Assembly: GCA_015499995.1 (NCBI GenBank)
Contig: JADNRV010000069.1
Location: forward strand, 124,001-188,000
DNA from: Flammula alnicola
Taxonomy: Eukaryota > Basidiomycota > Agaricomycetes > Agaricales > Strophariaceae
Length of the DNA stretch: 64,000 nucleotides
Direction: 5' to 3'
Of this stretch, positions 14,263 to 25,042 are shown one piece after another; within the stretch, counting starts at the first letter, position 1, and every line of letters starts with the position of its first letter. Both the position numbers and the translations under genes were made by a program. The notes under the pieces are model-generated. The model saw nothing but the letters and a program-made list of their open reading frames with translations, was not told the origin of the DNA and searched no databases.

Positions 14263-17200
14263 TCACATCGACCAAAAACTCGGCAAAAAGAAGACAATTA
14301 TGATAAGGATGAAACGCTGGAGACTATTCGTTCGCTCTTCCGTGACGGGATCGTTCCCGGATCGTCCCGTAAACCAGTCAAATCGTTTCCCAATGATCAA
14401 ATATTCTTCACGTAGAATGATCCCACGAAGCCGGCCAATCTCGCTGAACATGCGAATCAACGAGCTCTAAATGACTGCGAAGAGCCACAGAGAGTAGATG
14501 CCGTTGATACTTGAATTTAATCCAGTGTTTCGTTCTGGATGTCGGTAAAGATGTCTGTAGCAGTCATGTGCGATGTTGGCAAGAACAACCGCAACAAAAG
14601 CCCTTAGAGAGCAACAGAACAGGTCTGAGTTGCCGATGGCGATCGCGGCTATGACAGAAAGAGAAGATAAGAGCAATAACTCAGCGCTATTGGGTGCCCA
14701 GTCGCGGTACGTGTGCTCCGGAAAATTCTTGATGAGAGCGCCATCGCCTATGGACCAGTTATGGAACCGCCAATAGGATCGACTGCCACCACCCCACCAG
14801 GGATGTGTTACTATCACTTCCGGAGCCGCAACGAATCCTTCTCCGCCATTCTGAAGGGAAAATTCTCTCTTCTCGCGACAAAAATGTATATCTTCTCCTC
14901 CACCTGTTTTCGGATAATTGAGATCGAATTTCACGGTTACGGCGAGCGATCAAATTGGCGGTTACCCCCCAAGGGATGTCGTCTTTGATCTTGGTCGCAA
15001 TGTCCCAGAAATACGTGACCCCGGCGAGATGGACCGCAGTAGTAAAGATACTGTCTGCGCAAGGAAACACGGACTTCCCCACGAAGCCGGCTGCTTTGGG
15101 ATCCGCACGAATGACCTTCTCGGCGTGAATCAGAATGTCGTGCTGTGGGAGGACGTCGTCATCCAGAAAATGCACCCATTCCGCAGCGGATTCTTCCATG
15201 CCTCTGTTACGTGAGGCGGATGCTCCTAGATTCTTGGCGTTGCCACGAATCCGAATGTCAGCACGGTGCGCATACTTGTTCCGCAGCTCGTAGAGATTAG
15301 GCGAAGACGGATTGTCGACGATAACGATAAACATGGCGGTGCAGGTGGCCGAAGATTTAAGTCCCAGGATAGTATCGAGGATTGAGAGATCTACGCGGTA
15401 GCACGGAACTACGACATCCAGGGCGACATGTTTTTCGATCTTGTATTGATGCGTTTGCAACCACTCCTCGACGACAGAAACCGCATTGTCGAGGGTATCG
15501 AAGGTCCAATCCTCTGCCCGCTTTTTGGTGTAACGTGCTTCTGCTTCTCCACCAACGCCGTTCGAGATACGCGAAGAAAACATCTTGGAGCAGCCCCATC
15601 GTCGATAGAGTTGAAACAAAAAAGGATCTCCGTCTTGATTGATGAAAATGTCGGGGACGACTTGGCCATTGAATATATCCATGTGCGTCCTGTGGATAAT
15701 AGGAAACGTAGGCATCCCAGGAAAAGAGGTGTCCGTGAATGCGACACAGCCGAATCCTTTGGGAACATCGAACTTCTTGGTCAAACGATTGAACTCGGCA
15801 TCCGCGTCCCGCATCCAACCCTCATCCTCGAGGACGACATCGTCCCCCATCAGAACGAGGTAGTCGCAGCCGTCGCGCCAGGCCTGTCTCGCGCAGTCCC
15901 TCCAATGATTGCAGACATGGCCCCGAGGATGGCTGCAACGAATGGAAACGATATCGAAGATCCCCTCTTCGTATAATACTTGTTCAGCCCGGTTGTGGCC
16001 GCCCTCATTCACCAGCAGGAAGTCGTCGTCGGCGTCGATGGCGAGATAAACCACGAAATGATATTGTATAGCAGAGCTTCGACTGTGAGTATCTTTCCAG
16101 GTCGTGCTGGTTAAGGAAGCGGCAAATCGGCGAAGATTGGTGAGACAGTCGGTGGGATCGCTGCTGCCGCGAGATGTGATGGGAAGGAGGATAGCGAAGA
16201 TGATCCTTTCTGATCGCAGGTCAATGATCTGGCTGAAAAGCATCTCTCGAAGGATGGCGGGCTTATCGGGAGCCTGATCAGTGGCTTGTAGAATCTGAGC
16301 TTCAATCCAGAGTCCCGTGCGACGCAGCCCTTCGACCAATAAAACGGTGGGTTTCCAGCCCAAAAGGGTCTCCGCCTGCTTGTTATTGGAGTTCCTCGAC
16401 GCTACCCCTAGCGGCTTGGAAGTGTCGTATGAAAAGGTGACGCTGCATGGATCAACGTCGATGGAGCGCAGAGCAATATCTGCAAGGCCGCGAATGGTGA
16501 CCGGCGAATCAGAGCCAATATTGAAAGGGGTTTTGTATCGAGACTCCAGCAGCTTTATGACCCCGTCGACTGCATCATCAACGAATAAAAAGCTGCGGCG
16601 TTGGGTGCCGTTGCCCCAGATTTCGAACACCGAGTCCTCGGTGTTGAGTTTCTTCAAAGCCACTGCTTTTCGTAAAACCGCGGCAGGGGCCTTCTCTCGC
16701 CCATTGTTCCAAGCTCCTCCAGGGCCATATACGTTGTGGAACCGAGCGATGCGAACGTCCATCTGGGATGCGAATTTCTGGACGAGCAGTTCGGAGTTGA
16801 ATTTTTCCAGGCCATAAAGGCCTTGCGGCTGTGGAGGCAAATGTTCCCAGATGTCATTCTCGTGGAGAGAGATATCGCCTGTGGTCTCCTTCTGCAGCGC
16901 CTCGGGATAAACGCATGCTGAAGATGCATAAAAGAATCGTTTGACTCCTGCAGCAAGGGATGCTTCTAGAAGCCTTGCAGTGATATCGTGGTTTTCTTGG
17001 TAGAGGACGAAATCGTTTCCCTCATGGATAGTGCCCATCCCACCCATGTTCGCGGCAAAATGCAAGACGGTGTGGACGCCCCGAACGGCAATTCTACAAA
17101 CGTTCGGATCGCAAAGATTTCCACGAATGAAATCGTGGCAGATCGTGGCGTCAAGAAGTGGATGAGGGGCAATATCGACTATCCGAATCCTGGCAGCCTT

Positions 17201-17339
17201 CTCTTCAAAAAGGCGTCGAGCAACATGGGATCCCTAGCAAAAATAATTCATCAGAGCGTCGCTCGGACGATGGTGAGAGGCGTACAATGAAGCCATGTCC
17301 TCCAGTTATGAGGTAAATGTCTTGATCGCCTGCAGCCAT
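14263..17339 (-). CDS. GDP-mannose-epimerase-like / glycosyltransferase fusion protein (frame broken near the C-terminus)
   Basis: ATG at 17339 gives MAAGDQDIYLITGGHGFI. A 52-nt intron (17234-17285) splits the NAD-binding motif GGHGFI|GSHVARRLFEE. Residues ~1-330 form an extended SDR closest in appearance to GDP-mannose 3,5-epimerase: HFAANMGGMGTIHEG, VKRFFYASSACVYPE, the catalytic YGLEK, RFHNVYGPGGAW, GREKAPAAVLRKA, GTQRRSFLFVDD, NIGSDSPVTI. A second block (~340-560) looks GT-A-like with DCARQAWRDGCDYLVLMGDD. A third (~570-800) is a GT2-type domain: ALDVVVPCYRVDLSILDTIL, NLGASASRNRGMEESAAEWV, HFLDDDVLP. After TANLIARR an extra C near 14935 shifts the frame; the next frame continues KFDLNYPKTGGGEDIHFC, a conserved GT2 motif, then hydrophobic segments. 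A TAG at 14467-14469 stops it, yet the same frame goes on (FSEIGRLRGIILREEYL) to 14263. Likely role: making a modified sugar nucleotide and transferring it at a membrane. Confidence 0.82.
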
Positions 17340-17395
17340 CGAACGATTGAGGAAGCGAGTTGAAGTTTTTGCTGCGTCTTATAGAAAATGTTGAG

Positions 17396-17790
17396 TGACA
17401 ATCAATTACGACAAACGAGCACTCAATTGTTTGAAAGACGGAAGAAAGCTGAGGGGAAGAAGGAAGGAAGTCAAGTAGAATAACGTATCATTCTAACAAT
17501 ACTTTACCATGCCTGGGCATTCCACGACATTCCTATCGATTACGATAAATGAGCGCACAATTTTTCAATAGACGAAAGATAACCAAGGGAAAGAAGGAAT
17601 GAAGTCAAGTAGAATACATATCATTCTAACAATACCTTACCATGCCCAGGGCATTCTAGGCCATTCCTGTCAATTACGATAAATGAGCGCTCGATTTTTC
17701 AATAGACGAAAGAAAGCTGAGGGCAAGAAAGCAGGGAGTCAAGGAAAATAACGTATCATTCTAACAATACTTTACCATACCCCACCAGGT
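17396..17790. repeat. Three direct tandem repeats of about 134 bp
   Basis: Three imperfect copies start near 17396, 17534 and 17668. Each contains the same ordered landmarks: AATTACGA(T/C)AAA(T/C)GAGC, a GACGGAAGAAAGC- or GACGAAAGA-type purine block, AAGTCAAGTAGAATA or its variant, TATCATTCTAACAATAC and TTTACCATGCC or its variant. They lie in the 647-bp gap between the two divergent glycan genes, within both promoters' reach. Confidence 0.88.
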
Positions 17791-17986
17791 GGAATCCTAG
17801 GAATGACCTGGAACACCTCTTCTAGAACGTCGATGGCAATGCCAAATAAACTTGACGTCCATTGACGCCCACTCCATGGTGCGCAACTAGGCGGTCCCAT
17901 GTCCCAAAATCTTTTTTTAGCTTGTCACGCATGGAGCTTATAATGAGAGTTTCACTGGACCCACCAGCGGAGGATATTCAAGCCCA

Positions 17987-19606
17987 TTGAGTCGACCAAT
18001 GCAAGAATCACTTACGAATTCCAATGACACTACTTACCAGTTCACTCCGACCCAGGACTGGTTCTCCCATAACATTCAACATTGGACAGCGCTCTCCGGC
18101 CGAGTCGAGTCGAGCCACCCTCGGGTCCTCGAAATAGGCTCCTGGGAAGGCCGTTCAGCAGTTTTCCTCCTCGATAATCTCTGTAAGGATGGAGGCGAGA
18201 TAATCTGTATCGACCATTTCGACTTGCTCCAAACCGAGGCAGGGCGACTGCGATTCGACAGGATCAACCACAACTTGAAATTGACGGGCAAAAAATCGCG
18301 TGTTTTAGAGAAGTTCAGCGTCCCGGCTCTCATGACGATCCTGGAAGAGGAAATGTCGGCGACCCATCCAGGATTCGACTGGATCTATATTGACGGATCT
18401 CACGAGGCCCACGATACCATGCTCGACGGAGAGCTCGCTTGGCGCCTTGCGAGAAAAGGCGCTATCGTGATCTTCGACGATTATCATTGGGATAAGGAGC
18501 CAGAAGAGAGCATCCATCACCCCAAGCGCGGTATCGAGGCGTTCTTGACGCTTCACGCGGGGGAGTACGAGCGTCTTAGCGATGACGCGCATTATCAGGT
18601 CATCCTTCAGAAGCTGACGGAAATGCGCATCGGGTTTTTGGTTGCCGATAAGGCGAAGGAGAGATTGGACGAAGCCCTTGGATATGGGATCAATATCGTC
18701 CTGACAGTTGACTCTGCATATGCGATAGGCGCCGCCGTCACCATCCGAAGCACTATCGAAAGTACACTAGGACGCATTACGACGTATATTGTCGATTGCG
18801 GTTTAACCCAGGAAGATAGAAAGAAGTTAAAGCAGACCCTCGACCGCAAGGATAACGTTACGATGGTATTCCTGGAGCTCCCCAAGGAAAGCCTAGCGAA
18901 GAAAATGGGGCCCTCCTGGGCGAAACTAGATATGCCGGAGATCCTCCCTGTCGAGCGCGTTTTGTATCTTGACGCCGATACACTCATTCGCCGAAATTTG
19001 AGGGACTTATGGGACATCGATTTAGGCGATATCGGGGTCGCTGCAGACATAAGCCACCCAATGGGTCACGAAGCGATGGAAAGACGTCCATATTTCAATG
19101 CAGGCGTTATGTTGATCGATTTGGCGAAGGCTAGATTACGAGCAGGGGAGTTGAAGGATGCTGGGGTGAAGATGGAGGGTGCGAAGTTCGGTGACCAAGA
19201 CGCGTTGAACATGCACTTCGCGGGTCTTTGGGTCCCACTTGCGTTGGAATGGAATGCACAAGGATTGGGAACATATGCCAAGCACCCCTCTGCCGACCGA
19301 GAGGCGCTCGCAATGGAGAGTATGGAGAACCCCAGCATTGTTCCCTTCACTGGACCGATTTATCCGTCCTTGGCCGAAGTTTTGAACCCATACGTCCAGC
19401 CTCCTACGGCGAAACCTTGGAGGTACGCAGGAGCCCCTGGCCACCCTTACGGACGTGAATGGTGGGAGGTGCTTGAAAGAACAGCATGGAAACGTACAAA
19501 GTCTTCGGAAACCCTGCGTGGCGCGCATGCAAGGGAAATGCAAAACGCTCTCGACGTAGCTGGCCACAGTTTCCGGGAAGCTTTGAGAAGTTGGTCTGAC
19601 TTGTAA
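17987..19606 (+). CDS. SAM methyltransferase / GT8 glycosyltransferase fusion protein
   Basis: Single-exon frame of 539 codons, unusual here where most genes are intron-rich. Residues ~20-215 form a class I SAM-dependent methyltransferase of the Methyltransf_24 kind: VLEIGSWEGRSAVFLLDNL (SAM-binding loop), EIICIDHFD, FDWIYIDGSHEAHDTMLDGE, AIVIFDDYHWD. Residues ~230-440 form a GT8 (glycogenin-like) transferase: NIVLTVDSAYAIGAAVTIRS, the metal-binding motif LYLDADTLIRRNLRDLWDID, PYFNAGVMLIDLAKAR and DQDALNMHFAGLW. The tail (~450-539) is hydrophilic with no membrane segment. It faces the epimerase/GT fusion across a repeat-bearing gap, so joint work on one glycan is plausible. Lack of introns and the bacterial-looking domain pair hint at transfer from bacteria, but that is inference. 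Sugar donor and acceptor cannot be told. Confidence 0.88.
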   Translation: MSRPMQESLTNSNDTTYQFTPTQDWFSHNIQHWTALSGRVESSHPRVLEIGSWEGRSAVFLLDNLCKDGGEIICIDHFDLLQTEAGRLRFDRINHNLKLTGKKSRVLEKFSVPALMTILEEEMSATHPGFDWIYIDGSHEAHDTMLDGELAWRLARKGAIVIFDDYHWDKEPEESIHHPKRGIEAFLTLHAGEYERLSDDAHYQVILQKLTEMRIGFLVADKAKERLDEALGYGINIVLTVDSAYAIGAAVTIRSTIESTLGRITTYIVDCGLTQEDRKKLKQTLDRKDNVTMVFLELPKESLAKKMGPSWAKLDMPEILPVERVLYLDADTLIRRNLRDLWDIDLGDIGVAADISHPMGHEAMERRPYFNAGVMLIDLAKARLRAGELKDAGVKMEGAKFGDQDALNMHFAGLWVPLALEWNAQGLGTYAKHPSADREALAMESMENPSIVPFTGPIYPSLAEVLNPYVQPPTAKPWRYAGAPGHPYGREWWEVLERTAWKRTKSSETLRGAHAREMQNALDVAGHSFREALRSWSDL

Positions 19607-20371
19607 CGTAGTTAATGGTTCTCTCATCCGGGCAGAATTTTGTGATACCAGGATAGGTGTACGGCAAACTTTTCTGCAAACGTAACTACGCGTTCAATAT
19701 CGCCTCAGTTGGTAGCGTAGAATTACTCACGAGCCATCGTATATCAGCTTTTCTTGAAACGACCCGTTCGCACCAGTAGCTTGGTCATCTTTAATGGCGT
19801 ATTGTCAATGGGGCATAAGCATCGAAGACAAGCAAAATTTACCAAAATTCTCGGTGGAGTGTGTGCCAGCCTCTACAAAATTTCAAGCCGCCGTTCCTTG
19901 AAAATCGTTTACAACAATGACTATTGTGTCAGAGGGTTCCGGATAGTGAATAAGTAGAAGATCTGGTTTTCACGTTATTAGGGCAGGAGGCACAAGTGAC
20001 CGCAGAAACACCTGCTGGATGATGTAGAGAACGTACTTGCCAGGCGCAAAGTTGTCAGTACAGCCAAGATTTCGGAATTTTCCGGGATATTCAAATTCCC
20101 CTTCGATGTCGTGTTGTCAGTTTCCTTCAGTTTCCTAAAGTGTCATCTATTATTTGGTCTGTCGTGAGAGACTACCTCAAACCCATATACTGTACGTATT
20201 CGAAATACATACGTGCTTTTAAACTACGCTTGATCTGTAAATTTATTGACCATGAAATATGACTTAGAAGGAATCCTTCCGACCGTTCAAGCAATACCGA
20301 GAGTCCCGAGACTCGCTAGAGACTTTATTAAGTATTCCCCGAGATTGTCCTTCCAAATCTTCAAGCTTCAT
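19607..20371. other. Intergenic region between convergent genes
   Basis: Between the 3' ends of the GT8 fusion and of the first membrane-protein copy. A plus frame of 67 codons at 19754-19957 has no recognisable feature. No gene seen. Confidence 0.35.
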
Positions 20372-21642
20372 TCATTCCCCACGTTCCACACCTCCTACGG
20401 TTGAGATTTCGCTATTTCCAGTCAGTATAACTCTGGAATTAATCCGACCCGAGCCTTCTGCGAAACCCACGCGGAACTCGATAGGTTCAAGAGATGGTAC
20501 TGATTCCTCCACTGATATCTGGTGCATGTGAAGTTTTGTTTTGCGGTATATCCTACATGCCATTAAGTTCATAATTGCGACGTTGGGGAACGCAAGCATT
20601 ATGCTATACTCCCCAACCTTTGAGTTGCTGTATAATGTGGCGGTTGTGAGGATGGCAAGGATGACTGTACTCCTAATTATTTTCGGAAAAAAATTAGCAA
20701 TCGCTGAGTTTGGGCTTCCCTTTGAGAATAGAAGAATACTTTCGGACTCACAAAAAATATGCCTGGCCGTCTCGTAAGAGCGTTCTCGAGAAGGCCGGAA
20801 GGTAATGCCCGAATAGAATAATCTTCATGCTCTTCTTCAACGTAATCTTTACATGAGTGTTTTGCATCAATTTCCATGTCACCGCGCAGAATATCAAGAC
20901 ATCGTTGACCATTGGAACGATGGTAACCGCCGTGATAAACGATACGAGACCGACAGTACCGTCAAGCATGCAACGAGTGTTTGACCGGTTCGAATGGGTG
21001 ATGTCTGTTTGTGAGGCTACAACAAAGCAGCCGGCAACGATAGCGAGCCAGACAAAGAAGAAGAAGACTGTCACGTATGTGTTGTTCATGTACACTGCCC
21101 GTACACGAAAGAAGAAAAGGAGGGTTGTTGCAGGCATTGCAACCACGAAGACCCAAGCTGATGCACTCAATACACGGACGTGGCAGGCGTCGGTGTTTGA
21201 AGCTTCAGAAAAGTCATTGCTATTAGAACGTAAGGGCGCGAGTCGAATAGAGAAAATACCCACTGCTGAATATTGAAATAAGTATAAAGAATGCAAGTGT
21301 TGCGATCCTTGTATCGATGAATGTTGAGCTAAGATATGTCTTGTGCAATAAAGTATTGCTCACCTTGATATGAAATACACTGCAGTAGGTATACCTATTG
21401 GGAACTCGCTCACAAGCTGGTAGTCCTCGCCCACATGGCTGACTATATCCCAAACGATCGCCTGGTAGCCATCACTGAATTTGAGAGCTGCTAACACGCT
21501 AGATGATGCAACCACTTACTCCCAATGTCCCGACAACGACATGTGTGAGGATCGTGAGCGCAAATCTTAACTGAGGAGGTAATTCTGTAGTGTTGGCGTC
21601 AGGAAGAACGAGCGAAAGGCTGGCAGGGACAGTGGTAGACAT
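20372..21642 (-). CDS. Polytopic membrane protein, basidiomycete family, copy 1
   Basis: Starts MSTTVPASLSLVLPDANT at 21642, ends ...EISTVGGVERGE with TGA at 20372-20374. Spliced exons give about seven hydrophobic segments: PPQLRFALTILTHVVVGTLG, then AIVWDI, a segment with IATLAFFILISIFSSGYFL, then AWVFVVAMPATTLLFFFRVR (the FFFRVRAVY signature of a large uncharacterised agaricomycete membrane family), FFFFVWLAIVAGCFVVASQT, SFITAVTIVPMVNDVLIFCA, and after an intron TVLLAILTTATL. The tail is cytoplasmic-looking, with an E-E-S-V-P-S-L-E-P motif. Function unknown. A second copy lies at 22584-23928. Confidence 0.75.
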
Positions 21643-22297
21643 ATGCACAATTCAGGTCGGCAGCCCTGCACTGCGGTTCGATGTCATTGTAATCTTTATA
21701 CCAGCTGGCCATGTGATTGATTAATATTCTTATTCTTGTCGCCCTTCTCACGTTAAATTCAAGAAGCCTCCCTACACCGTGATATCATCGATACCTACCA
21801 AGTTGCATTAATCTAGCGGCGCAGTACAGGACGACAGGATATGACTGCACCACTAGTCCCGCTCCGAGTCCGTCTTGAAATGGGCAAATAATCTTGAAAC
21901 TTGTTCAGTGCGCAGCGGACCCGAGTGCCTGCTCCCTTAACAAGTCGTCAGTCAATCAGACAGCATTTCCGCATGTCCAGGCTTGGGAGTACACCTGCTG
22001 CTGCTACCGCGTCCTTCCTGATATTATTGACTCGGGCCGCCATACTCTATGCGGCCGAGAGACAGAAGAGTTTCGGGGTATCGCGCAAGTTGGGTATGTA
22101 TGGATCCAGTAGACGGTCGAAGGCTGATCATCCCACAACGTTCTATCGCTACATAAATCGTTCTACGATGCAAATTGTGAGCAACTCCATTTACTGATGT
22201 ATAAAATTGTACTGATGGGCCTACCCTCGAAGCTTTGAAGCCTTATCAATGCACGCTTCGGAACCTGTGGACTTAGCTTTTCAGCAGTTATGAATGA

Positions 22298-22492
22298 CTA
22301 CGAGGAAGATGAGGTTGCTGGAGAGTAATTTCCTGACTTACGGACATCTAGGACGTGGCGCTGCCAGTGGTCGGTTGCGCCACATTCATCCACGCCGTCC
22401 ACAACAATGAAGTTGGGCATCGAGAATTTGGGCATTGATTCTAATCTACTATCTGAGGGAGCGGCGGGATCGAACGCGGCCAGTGACCACAA
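22298..22492 (-). pseudogene. Relic of a NACHT (NLR) NTPase
   Basis: The minus frame reads NFIVVDGVDECGATDHWQR and then HVLDV, matching the Walker B region of the intact NLR at 42.0 kb (FIIIDGLDEC...YILDVLSEA). Nothing upstream or downstream continues the NACHT domain: no Walker A and no sensor region. It sits between the two copies of the membrane-protein gene. The rest of the 21643-22583 gap shows no gene. Confidence 0.6.
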
Positions 22493-22583
22493 ACCCGTAC
22501 TGTAGTCGAAATGCAGGCTTTGAAGCTACTTGCGCTTGTGAGTGAATCTATATGCTTATTGACCATGTAATCCTTGCGGACAT

Positions 22584-23928
22584 TCAGGCACTATTCTCAA
22601 CACCGCCAGCTACTGGAGACTGCATGCCCAACGGCTTCGCTTCCAAATCTTCATTCCTCACACTGCCCACGCCTCCTACGGTTGAAAATTCGCGGTTCTC
22701 AGTTGGAAATTGACCTCTTGAACCAATCCCACGTGAGCCTTCCGCGAAACCCACGCGGAAGTCCATAGGTTCAAGAGACGGTGCTGATTCCTCCACAGAC
22801 ACCCTGTGCATGTGAAGCTTCGTTTTTCGGTATATCCTGCAACCCATCAAGTGCATAATCGCGACATTGGGGAATGCAAGCATCATGCTATATTCTCCAA
22901 CTCTTGAGTTGCTGCAGAATGTGGCGGTTGTGAGGATGGCAAGGACGACTGTACTCCTAATTATTTTCGGGAAAAATTAACAATCACTGATCATGAGTTT
23001 TGGCCTCCCTTTGAGAATAGAAGAATACTTTCGGACTCACAAAAAATATGCCTGGCCGTCTCGTAAGAGTGTTCTCGAGAAGGCCGGAAGGTAGTGCCCG
23101 AATAGAATAATTCTCGTGCCCTTCTTCAACGTAATCTTTACATGGGTGTTTTGCATTAATTTCCACGTCACCGCGCAGAATATCAAGACATCGTTGGCCA
23201 TTGGGACGATGGTAGCCGCCGCGACGAATGATACGAGGTCGACACTGCTGTCCAAGCAGCGAGTGTTTGGCTGGCTCGAATGAGTGATGTCTGTCTGTGA
23301 GGCTACAACAAAGCAGCCGGCGACCACGCCGAGCCAGACAAAGAAGAAGAAGGTTGTCACGTATTTGTTGTTCATGTACACTGCCCGCACACGGAAGAAG
23401 AAAAGGAGGGTTGTTGCGGGCATTGCAACAGTGAAGACCCAGGCTGACCCTCTCAATACACGGGCGCAGTCGTTAGCGTTAACGTTTACAGCTTCAGAAA
23501 GGTTGTTACCGTTTAAACAAGGGCGCAAGTCTGAATAGAGAGAATACCCACTGGCGAATATTGCAATAAGTATAAAAAATGCAAGTGTTGCGATCCTTGT
23601 ATCGATGAATGTTGAGCTAAGATATTTCTTGTCCAATAAAATATTGCTCACCTTGATATGAAATACACTACAGTAGGTATGCCTACTGGGAACTCGCTCA
23701 CAAGCTGGTAGTCCTCGCTCACATTGCTGACTATATCCCAAACGATTGCCTAGCCAATCACTGCATTTACAAGCTGCTATCGCGCTAGATAGTGCAACCA
23801 CTTACTCCCAATGTCCCAACATCGACATATGCAAGGTTGGTGAGCACAAATATTAACTGAGGAGGTAATTCTGGAATACTGGGATTGGGAAGAACGGATG
23901 AAAGGCTGGGACGGATAGTGGTAGACAT
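22584..23928 (-). CDS. Polytopic membrane protein, basidiomycete family, copy 2
   Basis: Tandem paralogue of the gene at 20372-21642, starting MSTTIRPSLSSVLPNPSI at 23928 and ending at 22584. Shared blocks include PPQLIFVLTNLAYVDVGTLG, LSSTFIDTRIATLAFFIL, AMPATTLLFFFRVRAVYMNN, FFFFVWLGVVAGCFVVASQT, LMQNTHVKITLKKGTRIILF and GHYLPAFSRTLLRDGQAYFL. The exon after the intron near 22978-23040 reads STVVLAILTTATFCSNSRVG. The C-terminal tail is longer and differs from copy 1 (GSVRNEDLEAKPLGMQSPVA). Introns occupy equivalent places in both copies, and DNA similarity extends into the 5' flank (to about 24170). Function unknown. Confidence 0.78.
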
Positions 23929-25042
23929 ATGCGCAAATCAGGTCAGCAGCACTATGAGTGGAGATTGGAGTTCGCTATCCTTGTTATCTTTATATCAGCT
24001 AACCATTGCGATTGATTGACATTGATATCCGTGTCGCCCCTTCTCACGTCGAATTCAAGATGCTTCCCACACCATGAAACCCCGACATCTTCCAGATTGA
24101 ATTCTAGCGACGCATTGCAGGACGAGTTGGACGACGAGCTACGACGAGACCTTATACTCACCGCTAGTCCCCCTCCGCATCGGCCTTGACTCGGAGCGCT
24201 TGAGCTGAGAAAATAGCATTGAGTAGGCAGATTTGATACCCCAAGTTCTGATCCATTGTCGCTTCACTTCTGTGTGTATTTATACATTGCTGATATCAGT
24301 ATCAAGAAGGGCACGGTAGCATCAACGGTTGTACTATACCTAAGAGACATGTATCGTAGCACCTGTGATCGGGATGACAATATCTCTGTGATGGTCTGTG
24401 CAATCGATGACTTGCGTGCTCCAGGTGGGCTGTACATCCACAGGAAAAGACAGAATGTCTCCGCGTCTTGTCTCCACCCGATTATCTTTGCGAGAACAGC
24501 AGTCGGCGAGCGTGGACGACAGCCTGGAGGGTCGACTCCTTCATGAGAGGTGTGAAAAGGCCCATTCGTCCGTTTGTCGGCAAGGACGCGAGCTTATATC
24601 GTATTTTGAACATATCAAACTACAAATCAAAATTGAAAGACATACTACCTCTGCAGAATAGCCAACAACGAAGGTGTTCGGTACTTAATGTTTAATCCTC
24701 TGAGGCTCGTGACCAGCGTGTTTGTTGCATTGACGAACGAGGTTGACAAGTGGTCGATTGATCTTGGAGGGAAGGACCAGGCAAAAGCGAGATTATTGCC
24801 GGAAAGTATATTTCTCTAGAAACGCGTACGATCATGTCAACGAAGGCTTTTTGCTTGTTCATATGTAACTTGGAAGTGGACAAGGAACCGTGAAATTTGT
24901 TGCGAGTCATCAGCGGGATTCCGGGCCGCTACGGAAAATAGCGGCAACTCCGAAACTCCGCTTAGATGAGAAAACAAGATCGTGATCAGCGCCTTTCTTC
25001 TTGACTTTTTCTTCATTTTCTTCATCTTTTCCCTTTGAAAAT
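23929..25042. other. Divergent intergenic region (membrane protein copy 2 / NAP1)
   Basis: About 1.1 kb holding both promoters. Short plus frames at 24256-24695 overlap in three frames and have no motif. A pyrimidine-rich tract just before the NAP1 start (25000-25040) is typical of a fungal promoter or 5' leader. Confidence 0.35.

Noticed and set aside
14918..15976. Plus-strand frames of 98-182 codons
   Set aside because: Antisense to the glycosyltransferase domains of the fusion gene.
17396..17790. Repeat array as CRISPR
   Set aside because: Only three long direct copies without spacers, in a fungal nuclear genome; an ordinary tandem repeat.
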